Shown here: in pieces, positions 17,552 to 27,260 of the stretch
Layout: each line of letters opens with the position of its first letter
How positions within the stretch are numbered: position 1 is the stretch's first letter
Origin: CAWAPS01 sp963783945
Lineage (GTDB): Bacteria; Actinomycetota; Acidimicrobiia; Acidimicrobiales; Palsa-688
Assembly (NCBI GenBank): GCA_963783945.1
Contig: CAWAPS010000007.1
Span: 496,001 to 560,000 of the forward strand
DNA: 64,000 nt
Reading direction: 5' to 3'
Made by a program: the position numbers and the translations under genes
Notes under the pieces: generated by a model
What the model saw: only the letters and a program-made list of their open reading frames with translations
Told to the model about the DNA's origin: nothing
Databases searched by the model: none

Positions 17552-17698
17552 GTCTGGGCTACCACTCCGCCGACCGCGGGATGGGCATCGCCGCCCCGCC
17601 GCGGTGGAACGCATCCTGAACCCGGTTCGGTTAGGCGTTGCCCGATCAAGGAGGCAGCGCGTTTTACGATGCCGAGCCCCTCGATCCGTTGAGACGGC

Positions 17699-18985
17699 TC
17701 ATTGGAGTTTGCTTCGTCTGGGGCGCTCCCACCTGGAATGATGGCGGTGGGCGCCGGCACTTTCCATCAGGTTCGGCTTCCAGGGGTGGGCTTCATACCA
17801 CTTGGCGTACCGGGCGGCAAACGGCGCGGCCGTCAGCCCGTGGAGGAAGACGCTCGACAGCACGGTCGCCGAGGCGATCACGCTGATCTGCGAGGCCCCG
17901 GACAATGCCGGCTCGCTGGCGGCGATCACGACGAACACGATCGATGCCAGCCCGCGGGGCCCGAACCATCCGATGAACCCGACGGTCGGAGGTCGGGCAT
18001 GGCTGCCGAGCAGCGCAACGGTGACCGGCAGCATCCGGACGACCGTGAGGCTCAGAGCGGCGTAGATGACCACCGCAGCGTCGACGCGGTGCAGTAGAGG
18101 GCCGACCACCACCGCTCCGAACAGGACGAAAGTCAACGCCGCGAACAACTCGCCCCCCTCGACAACCAGTTCGGTCAGGGCGGATACCTCCCGCTGGTTG
18201 AGCCAGCCGAACACCAACCCCCCGATGAACGCGGCGATGAAGCCGCTCCCACCGGGCGGCACGGCTAGCCCGTAGCAGGCCGCAGCGGTCGCCAAGGTCG
18301 CGACCCGCCGCCACTCCGCCGACATGTACCCGTGCCGGCTGGCCCAGGCCATAACCGTCGAGCCGACGGTGGCGGCAACCACTCCACCGAGCAGCCCGTA
18401 ACCGATCTGTTCGAAAATTATACGGACGGCTGCGGCCGCATTGGTGAAGCCTTCGTCGGCGCTGGTCGCGGCCAGCAGAATCAACAGAAGCGGCACGCAA
18501 ATCCCGTCGTTGAGCCCACTCTCCACGTTTAGACCCTGGCTGACGCGGATCGGCAGCCGCGGGTCGCTGACCACCGCTTGGCCCAACGCGGCGTCCGTGG
18601 GCGCCAGGATGACGCCCACCAATCCGGCCTCCAACCACGTGAGCCCACCGAAGAGCGCCTTTGCTGTCACCGCGCCCAACCCGATGGTCAGTGGCAGCCC
18701 CACACCGAGAAGCCGGACGGGCAGGGGATAGTCCAGTCGTAGAGCCCGGAGGTTCAAACGGCTGGCGTCGGTGAACAGCACCAGTGTCAAGGTGAGCTCG
18801 GCCACCGCTCGCAGTTCCTCACCGCCGACGTCGAGATGGATCGAGCCCGTGCCCTCCGGACCGAATAACAGGCCGAAGGTAACGAAGAACATGGCCGGCG
18901 TCACCACGCCTTGTTCGAGCCGGCGGGAGAAGGCGGCCCAAGCGAACAACCCCGCGGCCAACACCAGAATCGTCCAGTTATGCAC
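17699..18985 (-). CDS. Cation:proton antiporter (CPA1/NhaP-type)
   Basis: A 428-residue membrane protein with about 11-12 hydrophobic helices. The ILAPTDAALGQAVVSDPRLP segment and SGLNDGICVPLLLILLA match the NhaP-type core, with the Asp pair of the ion-binding site (PTDAAL and GLNDG). A WFGPRGLASIVFVVIA helix is also conserved. It exchanges Na+ or K+ for H+ across the membrane. It lies 47 bp downstream of a SulP permease on the same strand, so the two are probably co-expressed. The soluble tail is short and has no RCK domain. Confidence 0.9.
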   Translation of the reverse strand: MHNWTILVLAAGLFAWAAFSRRLEQGVVTPAMFFVTFGLLFGPEGTGSIHLDVGGEELRAVAELTLTLVLFTDASRLNLRALRLDYPLPVRLLGVGLPLTIGLGAVTAKALFGGLTWLEAGLVGVILAPTDAALGQAVVSDPRLPIRVSQGLNVESGLNDGICVPLLLILLAATSADEGFTNAAAAVRIIFEQIGYGLLGGVVAATVGSTVMAWASRHGYMSAEWRRVATLATAAACYGLAVPPGGSGFIAAFIGGLVFGWLNQREVSALTELVVEGGELFAALTFVLFGAVVVGPLLHRVDAAVVIYAALSLTVVRMLPVTVALLGSHARPPTVGFIGWFGPRGLASIVFVVIAASEPALSGASQISVIASATVLSSVFLHGLTAAPFAARYAKWYEAHPWKPNLMESAGAHRHHSRWERPRRSKLQ

Positions 18986-19032
18986 CAGTCACCGATCTAT
19001 TCCGGAGCCGCTGGTCGGCCCTGGAGCTTCCT

Positions 19033-20763
19033 TCAGGTGGCGGGGCCAAGCGTCTCTCGCTTCTCCATCTGGGCCGCGACGGCCCGGTAGACATTTCCGT
19101 GGTTCTTGTCCGGACCGATGCGGTCGAGAAACCCGTCGCGTCTGAGCAGCTCCTGGACCGCCGGCTTCAGCCGGGCGAACCGCAGGGTCACGCCCGCTTC
19201 GTTGGTGAGGTCGAGGATGTCGCCCAGCTTCGCCGACCCCTGCGAATCGATGAAATCGATGCCCTCGCAGTCGAGCACGATCCCAGTGATACCGGGGGTG
19301 GACAAGGCCACTTCGCGGATCCGGTCTTCGAGAGCATCGGAGGTAGCGAAGAACAGGCCGCCGTCGAGGCGGAGGACTACGACCCCAGGGAACTGCTCGT
19401 CGCCCGGATGTTCGTCGAGGTCCCGGAAGACCTGCGTGCCCGGTTCCCGTCCCAGTAGCGGCATGGGCGGGCGAGTGGCGACCGAGACAAGCCACAGCAG
19501 AGAGAGGCCGATCCCGATCAACACCCCGGCGAGAACGCCGAACACGAGTGTCCCCGCGATCGCCGCTGTGGCGATCCAGAAGTCGAAGCGCTGCACTCTG
19601 GCCAGCCGGCGCATTTCGGGCAGGTCCATCATGCCCATGACCACTGCTTCGATGATTAAGGCGGCCAATACCGGTTTGGGCAGCTTCGAGAACAGCGGCG
19701 CCAACACCAGAAGGGTGAGCAGCACGATGACGCCGGAGGTGAACGAGGCCAGGCCGGTGCGGGCTCCTGAGTGGTCGTTGAGAGAGCTGGCGGAAAGGCT
19801 GGTGGATACGGGCATGCCTTGGAACAGGCCGGCGCCCGCGTTGGCCATTCCCTGGGCTACCGATTCTTGGTTGATGTCGATGCGATAGCGGTGCTTGGCC
19901 GCGAACGTCCTGGAGTCGCCAGCGGTCTGGGAGAACCCGATGAGCACCAGCGCCACCGCCGCCACGGCGATCACGCTGGCGTGATCGCCCACCAGCTGCC
20001 ACTTGGGGAGCTCCACGCTCGGCAGCCCCCTTGGCACCTCACCCACCAGGGCGACCCCATGCCCGCCCAGGTCGAAGATCCGTGACGCCAAGAGCCCCCC
20101 CACGACCAGCACAAGCGCTCCAGGGATGCGCGGTGCCACGGCTCGTAATCCAAACACCACCGCCAGTGAGACACCGCCGACCAGCACGGTCACCAGGCTG
20201 GCGTCGCTCAACGTACCGAACCACGACCGCAGCTCCTGGAGGGGATTGGAGCCGGTGACGTCCGTCCCGGTCAGCTTGGGCAGCTCGCCGATGACCACGT
20301 CGATGGCCGCCCCGAAGAGAAAGCCGGTGACCACGGCCCGCGAGAGAAACTGGGCGATCCACCCCATCTTGAACACGGCCAAGAGCAGGAACAGCACCCC
20401 CGACGCCAGGGTGATCGTCGCGACGAACGACGCCACGTCTTGGGTGCCGGTGATCTTGGCCACGACAATCGCGCTGGCGGCCACGGCTGCCAATCCCGAG
20501 CTAGGACCGGTCGAGATCTGGCGGCTGGTCCCGAACACGGCGTAAAGGATCGCCCCAGCGGCGGCCGCGTAGAGGCCGTTCTGCACCGGGATCCCCGCAA
20601 TCGCCGCGTAGCCGAGATTTTTCGGAACGATGAGCGCCGCCACCGCGATCCCCGCGATGAGATCGCCTCTAAGCCAACGACGATCGTAGGAGCGGACCCA
20701 TCCCACCATGGGGACCAGATGCCATCGGTCCCGCTGGCCGGTCCCCGTGGCACCTTCAGACAT
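19033..20763 (-). CDS. SulP-family anion permease with C-terminal STAS domain
   Basis: A 576-residue transporter with a membrane core (AALIVPKNLGYAAIAGIPVQ, QISTGPSSGLAAVAASAIVV, GMANAGAGLFQGMPVSTSLS) followed by a STAS domain (VVVLRLDGGLFFATSDALED, CEGIDFIDSQGSAKL). SulP proteins carry sulfate, bicarbonate or other anions. The TGPSSG in place of VGPEA is a common actinobacterial variant. ATG 20763 overlaps the stop of a possible small ORF (TGATG). Pairing with a cation antiporter 47 bp downstream would suit Na+-linked bicarbonate uptake, but sulfate is equally possible. Confidence 0.9.
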   Translation of the reverse strand: MSEGATGTGQRDRWHLVPMVGWVRSYDRRWLRGDLIAGIAVAALIVPKNLGYAAIAGIPVQNGLYAAAAGAILYAVFGTSRQISTGPSSGLAAVAASAIVVAKITGTQDVASFVATITLASGVLFLLLAVFKMGWIAQFLSRAVVTGFLFGAAIDVVIGELPKLTGTDVTGSNPLQELRSWFGTLSDASLVTVLVGGVSLAVVFGLRAVAPRIPGALVLVVGGLLASRIFDLGGHGVALVGEVPRGLPSVELPKWQLVGDHASVIAVAAVALVLIGFSQTAGDSRTFAAKHRYRIDINQESVAQGMANAGAGLFQGMPVSTSLSASSLNDHSGARTGLASFTSGVIVLLTLLVLAPLFSKLPKPVLAALIIEAVVMGMMDLPEMRRLARVQRFDFWIATAAIAGTLVFGVLAGVLIGIGLSLLWLVSVATRPPMPLLGREPGTQVFRDLDEHPGDEQFPGVVVLRLDGGLFFATSDALEDRIREVALSTPGITGIVLDCEGIDFIDSQGSAKLGDILDLTNEAGVTLRFARLKPAVQELLRRDGFLDRIGPDKNHGNVYRAVAAQMEKRETLGPAT

Positions 20764-21020
20764 CAACGGGGCACGGGCCTAAGCCTCGGATCGAAGCGCA
20801 CCTGTACGGCCGTCGGCCGGGGCAGCCAGGTCAGATACCACCGGCTGGCTTCGCCGATCGGATCCACTTCTTGATCACCCGAATCACCGTAGCCTCCTGC
20901 ACTCAGGGATGAGCGGACGCTTTGTGCGAGTTGATGCAAATGCTCCGCCTGGTAGGCCGAGGTAACGCACTTCAAACGGTCACCGGCGTTTGCATTCCGG
21001 GTTCCGTCGGGATACCACAC
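20763..21020 (-). CDS. Possible small ORF coupled to the SulP gene
   Basis: An 85-codon frame whose TGA overlaps the SulP start (TGATG). The second half (IGEASRWYLTWLPRPTAVQV, RFDPRLRPVPR) has some coding character; the first half does not. No family is recognised. A GTG at about 20864 could start a 34-residue version. It may be a leader peptide or simply the SulP leader RNA. Confidence 0.25.
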   Translation of the reverse strand: MWYPDGTRNANAGDRLKCVTSAYQAEHLHQLAQSVRSSLSAGGYGDSGDQEVDPIGEASRWYLTWLPRPTAVQVRFDPRLRPVPR

Positions 21021-21133
21021 TGGCGCCCGACTACCTACTTCGTCGGCGAGAAGCGCCTCGGCCTCTTCCTGGGGTCAGCTTCGCCCACCGCCCGGCCCCG
21101 GCCGGTGGCGAGCCGAATGGCACCCAGCCCAAC

Positions 21134-21448
21134 TCAGATGACCGCTCGTTTGTCGACTCGATTGTCGACGACCCCCGGGGGGCCGCTGCCGGTGGCGGCC
21201 TGCCAGCCGATAAGGGCGACCCGGGCGCTGACCACCTTGGCGATGCCGAGGCCGATGCCGGCCGTGGCTCCCCACAGGACGACGTCGGGCCACGAGAACC
21301 GGGCCGTGGTGGAGTCGAAGGGCGAAGCCGCGGCTGCGTCGTGGCGGAAGGCCGTGTACCCGGTCCTCAGCAGCTTGCGGGCGAGCAGCCCGCCCAGCAA
21401 GCCCGTGCCGGTGGACACCAGCTTCCAGATCCGTTCGCGGCTGATCAC
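21134..21448 (-). CDS. DUF4235 membrane protein
   Basis: About 104 residues: RIWKLVSTGTGLLGGLLARK, then a polar stretch, then FSWPDVVLWGATAGIGLGIA and KVVSARVALIGWQAATG. This is the pattern of DUF4235, a small actinobacterial protein with two hydrophobic segments and no known function. GTG 21448 is chosen because the conserved region starts seven residues later; the frame is open to 21577 with alternative GTG 21487, and none has a clear ribosome site. Neighbours on both sides are unrelated. Confidence 0.65.
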   Translation of the reverse strand: MISRERIWKLVSTGTGLLGGLLARKLLRTGYTAFRHDAAAASPFDSTTARFSWPDVVLWGATAGIGLGIAKVVSARVALIGWQAATGSGPPGVVDNRVDKRAVI

Positions 21449-21696
21449 CTCGAGCGCCGTAGCGTGGTCACGGGCATAATCTACCACTGCCGCATACGGG
21501 GTTCGGGATGCCCATAATGCCGGGGAAGTTGCTGTCGTTGGGATGGTGTGCCAGCGCCTCCGATGGGCGTTCAGCATCTGGTTGGCCAGGGGTCCTAGGT
21601 CTGGGGCGCTGGCGAATCGCGGGACGAGGGAGGTATGGTCGGATGACGGGGGAATCGGTAGGGAATCCCGCTAACGCTTGGCTCTAGGGGGCAAGG

Positions 21697-23310
21697 ATGG
21701 TCGCACGTTCACGGCTCGGAGGCGCTGTCGTTGTGACCATCTTGGTGCTGCTGGCGGTGGGTTGCAGCAGTTCGCCTCCAGCGAGCATCCCGATCGGTAC
21801 TGTCGCCGATTCTGGGTTCCGGCCTCCAACCAATGGTTTGCCGTTCCAGAACTATGGGGTGGCGCTGTCCGATGGAGCCATTCCTATCAACTTGACCGCC
21901 GCCGACGTGCAGAAGATGTTCGGTGACGGGGTGTGCGCCGACGCCCATTTGCGCCGCTGCGACCTGATCCCCGAAGCCCAGGCCTGGCTCAACGATACCA
22001 ACGAGGCCATGGCCGGGGGCCACTGCTACGGCTTCTCGGTGCTGGCTGAGCTGCTGTGGCAGGGGCGGGTGAACGCCAGCAACTTCGGGGCGGCCAAGAC
22101 GCCCGCCCTCGAGGTCGACACCAACCAGACCTTACAGCGCCAGATCGCCTACGACTGGGCGCTGCAGACTCTCGAGTCGGTGCAGGCCAAGCGGACCACC
22201 GGTACCCCTGACCAGATCCTGGCCAAGCTGGAGCAGGTACTCAAGCCCCACCCCTCCCAGACCTACACCGTGACGATCTGGAAGCGTGACGGCAGCGGAG
22301 GGCACGCCGTCACCCCCTTCGAGGTCGTAAACAAAGGGGGCGGGATGTTCCAGGTCTTGATCTACGACAACAACTGGCCGGACCAGACCCGGGCCATCGT
22401 CTTCAACACTAAGGCCGACACCTGGACCTACGACGCCGCAAGCAACCCCGACCAACCGGAATCGGTCTACGAGGGCGACGCCGACACCAAGACCATCTCC
22501 CTGTACCCGACCACGCCCGGACTGGGGACCCAGCCGTGCCCGTTCTGCGCCAAGGAACCCACCAAAGGAACGGACAAAGCGGGAGACAACACCGAGGAGA
22601 TCTCCCTGCTGGGCAGCAGCACCGAACATGCCACGTTCATCGTCACCGACGACGCCGGCCGCCAACTGGGCTACATCAACGGCAATCTGGTCAACCAGAT
22701 CCCGGGCGCTCGCGTCAACCAGGTCATCTCCGGCGGCGACTGGACCGACAACATCGCTCCCGACTTCTACGTCCCAGCCGACGTCAAGTACACCATCACC
22801 CTCGACGGGACCTCGCTCAGCTCACCAGACCGCGAGACCCTGGCCATCACCGGCCCCAGCTACGACCTCTCGGTCGGTCCGATCCCGATCAGGCCAGGGG
22901 ACAAAGACACCCTGGTGGTCGAACCCGACGCCACCCAGCTGAGCTACACCACCTCCCGCGAAGAGTCCCCCCCTATCACGCTCGGAGTGTCCGACAACCG
23001 GGCCGACTACTCGTTCCAGATCGCCGGTGTCACCGACCAGCCCGGCAGCACCCTCAACCTGGGCCTGCCCCCCGAAGGGGGCAACCTCAACCTGCAAGAC
23101 GTCGGCGCCTCACTCACGTCGAGGGTGAACCTCAAAATGACCAGGTCCAGCGAGCAAGGCGTGCTGGTCTTCGACCATAACGCCATCCCTCTGGCCGGCC
23201 AAGACATTGCCCAACTCCAATTCGGCAACTGGACCAATACCAGCCAACGCATCCCCCTGGTCGTCACCCACGACGGCCAAAAATTGACCCAGACCCTGGC
23301 CGACCAGTAG
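21697..23310 (+). CDS. Large lipoprotein with a Cys-His-Asn/Asp triad pattern (candidate cysteine hydrolase)
   Basis: The 537-residue protein begins with a hydrophobic segment and lipobox LLAVGCSSS (Cys23), so it is probably a surface lipoprotein. Residues 105-230 contain AGGHCYGFSVLAELL (Cys110), GSGGHAVTPFEVV (His203) and VLIYDNNWPDQ (Asp224/Asn225/Asn226). This order and the local motifs resemble papain-fold or C39-like cysteine hydrolases. The C-terminal 300 residues look like all-beta domains with SLLGSSTEHATFIVTDDAGR and VLVFDHNAIPLAGQD. Other Cys (80, 88 and a CPFC motif near 283) could form disulfides. It has no operon partner. The enzymatic role is inference. Confidence 0.75.
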   Translation: MVARSRLGGAVVVTILVLLAVGCSSSPPASIPIGTVADSGFRPPTNGLPFQNYGVALSDGAIPINLTAADVQKMFGDGVCADAHLRRCDLIPEAQAWLNDTNEAMAGGHCYGFSVLAELLWQGRVNASNFGAAKTPALEVDTNQTLQRQIAYDWALQTLESVQAKRTTGTPDQILAKLEQVLKPHPSQTYTVTIWKRDGSGGHAVTPFEVVNKGGGMFQVLIYDNNWPDQTRAIVFNTKADTWTYDAASNPDQPESVYEGDADTKTISLYPTTPGLGTQPCPFCAKEPTKGTDKAGDNTEEISLLGSSTEHATFIVTDDAGRQLGYINGNLVNQIPGARVNQVISGGDWTDNIAPDFYVPADVKYTITLDGTSLSSPDRETLAITGPSYDLSVGPIPIRPGDKDTLVVEPDATQLSYTTSREESPPITLGVSDNRADYSFQIAGVTDQPGSTLNLGLPPEGGNLNLQDVGASLTSRVNLKMTRSSEQGVLVFDHNAIPLAGQDIAQLQFGNWTNTSQRIPLVVTHDGQKLTQTLADQ

Positions 23311-23917
23311 CTCGCTCGCTCGGGCGAACTTCACGCAAGCCGATGCGCAACCGAACCTCACGCGAAGACGCCAGCCAAGTGTTCAAACCGGGCTACCCCC
23401 CGGAACGGCTACGTTCGGGGCGGCGTGGCTGACCGCAACCATGACGCAGAGTCGAAGCCCGATGACCAATCACCCGCGAGCCGGAGGAAGCGGGGACCGC
23501 CCCAAACGTGGCGTCTCGTAGCCGATGGAAGAGGGTCTTGGGGCAGTTGGTCCTCTTGGCGCTGGGGCTCTACTTCTTCGCCCAGGCCTTCTCCGGAGTG
23601 GCCCTGGCCGAGCTGGCCGACGCCATCAAAGTCGGCTCGATTCGACTACTTCTTCTGGTCTTGGCGGGAGGGCAGCTGCCTCGCTTCACATGGGCCGTGG
23701 CGACAACTTCGGCTTATCCTGTCGACGCGGATCGGCGTCCAAACTATATACGTGAGAATCGATGCTTTTCGGGCAGAGGCGCACCACCCCGGCTCGGGTG
23801 GTTTGTCCCTACCCGACAGGGTGCCATGGTCTCCCGAGGTGACGTCCGAGTGAGGTGTCGCCTCGTCCCCACTGATCGAGGAGCACGGGTGACCCATACC
23901 GGCGCACGGGTTGAGGG
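23311..23917. other. Intergenic region with a gene remnant
   Basis: 607 bp between the lipoprotein and the second SulP gene. It holds the membrane-protein remnant at 23508-23730; the rest shows no gene. Confidence 0.5.
23508..23730 (+). pseudogene. N-terminal remnant of a lysylphosphatidylglycerol-synthase-type (UPF0104) membrane protein
   Basis: The start SRWKRVLGQLVLLALGLYFF, followed by AQAFSGVALAELADAIKV and SIRLLLLVLAGG, matches the first helix and loop of the LPG synthase TM region family (RW+RVLG...GV.LAE...A...). After about 70 residues the similarity stops and low-complexity sequence continues to 23921. The remaining six or so helices are missing. It is best read as a truncated remnant. 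Confidence 0.4.
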
Positions 23918-25642
23918 GTGACCTTCCGCCCTGGCGCCGTCCCTGGGATCGTAATGCTCAGGTCGTACCAGGCACGCTGGCTGTCCCGGGACGTGACGGC
24001 CGGGCTGGTCCTGACCGCGTTGCTGGTACCCCAGGGAATGGCCTACGCCGAACTGGCCGGGCTGCCGGCGATCACCGGCCTGTACACCTCGATCCTCTGC
24101 CTGGTCGGTTACGCGCTGTTCGGGCCGTCCAAGATCCTGGTTCTTGGGCCCGACTCCTCGCTCGGGCCGATGATCGCGGCCACGATCCTTCCCCTCGTCG
24201 GCGCTGACGGGGACCCGGCCCGGGCGGTCGCCTTGGCGTCGATTCTGGCGCTTCTTGTGGGGGCGATCACGGCGTTGGCGGGCATCGTGCGACTGGGCTT
24301 CATCGCGGACCTTCTCTCCAAGCCCACCATGATCGGGTACATGAACGGCCTGGCCCTTACCATCCTGGTGGGCCAGCTCCCGAAGCTGTTCGGCTTCTCC
24401 GTCGAGGGTGACAGCTTCATCGCCGAGTTGAGGGGATTCGCAAAAGGCGTCGCCAAGGGGGAAACTGTCGGCGCGGCGCTGGCTGTGGGCCTGTTTGGGT
24501 TGGTGTTGATCGTGGCGTGCCAGCGATGGTTGCCGAAGGTCCCGGGCGTCCTTGTCGCCGTGGTCCTTTCTATCCTTGCCGCCAGCGTCTTTCATCTGGT
24601 CGACCATGGCGTCTCGTTGGTTGGCACTCTGCCGCGGGGTTTCCCGCCGTTCACCATCCCCCACGTCGCCTTCTCCGACCTCGGGCTGCTCGTCGCCGGC
24701 GCGTTGGGCATCTCGGTCGTCTCGCTCGCAGACACCATCTCGACTGCGTCGTCGTTCGCGGCCCGAAGCGGGGACGAGATCGACGGCAGCCGGGAGATGG
24801 TCGGGATCGGTGCCGCCAACATCGCCGCCGGGTTCTTCCAGGGGTTCCCCGTCTCTACCAGCGGCTCGCGAACCGCCGTGGCCGAGCAGGCCGGCGCCAA
24901 GACCCAGCTCACCGGTTTGGTGGGCGCGCTCGCCATCACCGTGATGCTGCTGATCGCGCCTGGTTTGTTGCGCAACCTGCCCCAGCCAACGCTGGCCGCG
25001 GTGGTCATCGCCGCCGCCATTTCACTGGCCGATGTCGGCGGCACGGTGCGATTGTTCCGCCAGCGCCGGGCGGAGTTCTTGCTGTCTATCGCCGCCTTCC
25101 TTGGGGTCGCCCTGCTCGGTGTGCTTCCCGGGATCGCGATCGCCGTGGCCCTTTCGGTCTCGAACGTGTTTCGTCGGCTGTGGTGGCCGTACCAAGCGAG
25201 CCTCGGCAGGGTGCCAGGCGTCGCCGGGTATCACGACGTGCATAGTTATCCGGAGGCGGAACTGCTGGCCGGCTGCGCACTGATCCGATTCGACGCCCCT
25301 CTGATCTTCGCCAATGCCCGGACGTTTCGAGAACATGTCCGCGCAATAGCCGGCACCGAGCCGCCCCCGACCTGGATCATCGTGGCCGCCGAGCCGATCA
25401 CCGACATCGACACCACCGCCGCCGACATGCTCGAGGATCTCGACCAGACTCTCAACGACCGAGGCATCAGCCTCGTGTTCGCCGAGATGAAAGATCCCGT
25501 CCGAGAAAAGATCGAACGCTACGGGCTGACCAGGACGATCGATCCCGCCCACTTCTTTCCCACTCTCGAGCAGGCCGTCGCCGCGTTTCGCGCTCGGTCT
25601 GGAGCCGACTGGGCCCCTTCGCCCCCCGAGCCGCTGCTCTGA
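23918..25642 (+). CDS. SulP-family anion permease with STAS domain (second copy)
   Basis: A 574-residue transporter with SulP core motifs (LVPQGMAYAELAGLPAITGL, ILVLGPDSSLGPMIAATILP, ANIAAGFFQGFPVSTSGSRT) and a C-terminal STAS domain (ALIRFDAPLIFANARTFREH, VAAEPITDIDTTAADMLEDL). It is not a near copy of the SulP at 19033-20763: the core motif is LGPDS here and TGPSS there. It starts at GTG 23918 after a weak GAGGG. It is probably monocistronic. Substrate may be sulfate, bicarbonate or another anion. Confidence 0.9.
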   Translation: MTFRPGAVPGIVMLRSYQARWLSRDVTAGLVLTALLVPQGMAYAELAGLPAITGLYTSILCLVGYALFGPSKILVLGPDSSLGPMIAATILPLVGADGDPARAVALASILALLVGAITALAGIVRLGFIADLLSKPTMIGYMNGLALTILVGQLPKLFGFSVEGDSFIAELRGFAKGVAKGETVGAALAVGLFGLVLIVACQRWLPKVPGVLVAVVLSILAASVFHLVDHGVSLVGTLPRGFPPFTIPHVAFSDLGLLVAGALGISVVSLADTISTASSFAARSGDEIDGSREMVGIGAANIAAGFFQGFPVSTSGSRTAVAEQAGAKTQLTGLVGALAITVMLLIAPGLLRNLPQPTLAAVVIAAAISLADVGGTVRLFRQRRAEFLLSIAAFLGVALLGVLPGIAIAVALSVSNVFRRLWWPYQASLGRVPGVAGYHDVHSYPEAELLAGCALIRFDAPLIFANARTFREHVRAIAGTEPPPTWIIVAAEPITDIDTTAADMLEDLDQTLNDRGISLVFAEMKDPVREKIERYGLTRTIDPAHFFPTLEQAVAAFRARSGADWAPSPPEPLL

Positions 25643-25778
25643 CACCGCGTCCGTAGCTCGAGAGTGAAGGGAGGCCGCCGGCTTGGGTCGGGGTCAGTGC
25701 CTGGCCACGAAGTCGGTCAAGGTCCCGGTGTCACACGCTTCGAGGCCAGGTCGAGCGGGAACCCGAACCAGGAGTTGG

Positions 25779-26684
25779 TCAGTCTGGAGTCGGCCAAGAG
25801 CCCGACCCGGAAGCTCTCCGAAGGGGGTCGCGGTCGGGGCCGGACGGTGACCCTCCTGGTGGCTTGGCCCCGGCCAGAAGCGCGATGCCAGCGAGAGCCA
25901 GGCCCAAACCGATGAGAGCAGGGGCTAACCACCCTCCCCCCTTCGATACGGTTTCGCCGAAGACGGCGGTGCCGAAGACGATGCTCGCGAACAGCGTGAC
26001 CGCGTTACTGGACGCCATGGCCGGGGCGAGCACCCCAGTCTTCAGGGCCGACTGCTGAAGGACGAAACCGACAAGCGCCGATGCAACCAGGGCGTAAGTC
26101 GTCCAGCTTGTCAACAAGGTCGAGATGCCGTGGCCGACCAGCGGCACGAACACCTTGGTGACCGCGGCCTGAAGGGCGAAGCAGACGCCGGCACCCGAAC
26201 CCAACAGTAGGGCCCGGGCCGCGCCGTGACGGCGACGACCGAGGATGCCGAGGATTACGACAACCACAAGGGACGTGACTCCGGCGGACCACCACGCCGA
26301 CGCTGACGGCGTCGAAGACCCGCTTTGGGGAACTCCTACGGATAGGAAGAGCGCGATTCCGGCCACCATGGCTCCGGCCCCGAGCCACACCGGGCGGCTG
26401 ATCTCCTGGCTGGTGATCCAGGCTCCCAGCGGTAAGGCGATCACCAGGCTGAGCGAAGTCAGCGCTTGGACGACGACGAGAGCACCTCGGTCCAGCGCCG
26501 CGGCCTGGAGCACCCAGCCGGCGAGCTGCATCCCTCCCCCAACCAGCCACACCGGTCTCCGCAGGACTTGAACCAGGAAGCGGGGGTCCTCCTCGCCGGC
26601 AGGGGTCTCCATGGTCCCCTTCTGTTGAAGGACGCTGCCCAGGGCGAACGCGCACGCGGCCAAGATCGCCAGACTCACTGCCAC
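25779..26684 (-). CDS. DMT-superfamily (EamA-like) membrane protein
   Basis: A 301-residue protein with nine or ten hydrophobic helices in two similar halves (ALGSVLQQKGTMETP, MQLAGWVLQAAALDRGALVV, then ALQAAVTKVFVPLVGHGIST and VLQQSALKTGVLAPAMASSN). The layout is that of DMT transporters without clear substrate. It starts at GTG 26684. A second member with the same architecture lies at 45767-46642. No operon partner is seen. Confidence 0.8.
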   Translation of the reverse strand: MAVSLAILAACAFALGSVLQQKGTMETPAGEEDPRFLVQVLRRPVWLVGGGMQLAGWVLQAAALDRGALVVVQALTSLSLVIALPLGAWITSQEISRPVWLGAGAMVAGIALFLSVGVPQSGSSTPSASAWWSAGVTSLVVVVILGILGRRRHGAARALLLGSGAGVCFALQAAVTKVFVPLVGHGISTLLTSWTTYALVASALVGFVLQQSALKTGVLAPAMASSNAVTLFASIVFGTAVFGETVSKGGGWLAPALIGLGLALAGIALLAGAKPPGGSPSGPDRDPLRRASGSGSWPTPD

Positions 26685-26949
26685 CAGTAGCCAGCCTTAC
26701 AAATGCTGCAGTTGGCTCGACGCGACTCGTCCGCCGCCCCTGCGCCCCGGCCGCTGGCCCGGACTCGTGCCAGGGAAGGCCACACGACCATGTCCGACAT
26801 TGTGACCGAGAACCAGGAAGCCGGGGTTTGGCCGATAGGTGGCAGCCCGCAACCCGACTTCGGGGCCGACCGAGCCCTCAATGATTCAATAAATGCCAAC
26901 CGGCGCACGGGCCTGACACGGGGCGAGGCCAGGCCGCGGTGCCCCGGCG

Positions 26950-27237
26950 TCAGGAAGCGAGGACCTTGGCCTTCTGCGCTTCGAACTCGGCCTCAGTAAG
27001 GATGCCTTGCGATTTGAGCTCAGCGAGCTCCTTCAGCTGGGTGATCGTGTCGACCGGGGGCGCAGCCGGTGGAGGAGGAGCAGGCGGCGGCTGCTGGTAG
27101 TTCTGTTGCTGGGCGTACTGCTGCTCCTCTTGTTGGGACCACCGGTTGGCCTGCCTACGCGACACACGGTTCGACACGGCGGTGGCCGTCCCGGCCACTA
27201 CGGCAGTACGGGCGACACCCCGGAGAAGTCCGGGCAT
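26950..27237 (-). CDS. SHOCT-domain protein
   Basis: A 95-residue protein: a short hydrophobic N-terminus (VARTAVVAGTATAVSNRVSR), a Gln/Pro-rich linker (QQNYQQPPPAPPPPAAPP) and a C-terminal SHOCT domain (ITQLKELAELKSQGILTEAE, FEAQKAKVLAS). SHOCT modules are short oligomerisation or membrane-associated motifs. It starts 24 bp after the DUF6325 stop, so the two form an operon, an arrangement common in actinobacteria. Function is unknown. Confidence 0.85.
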   Translation of the reverse strand: MPGLLRGVARTAVVAGTATAVSNRVSRRQANRWSQQEEQQYAQQQNYQQPPPAPPPPAAPPVDTITQLKELAELKSQGILTEAEFEAQKAKVLAS

Positions 27238-27260
27238 GATGTCCTCCTTCCTTGTTGGAT

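Noticed and set aside
26790..26999. Short plus-strand frame beginning MSDIVTENQEAGVWPIGG
   Set aside because: No ribosome site at a good distance, overlaps the end of the SHOCT gene on the other strand, and the C-terminus is low-complexity.
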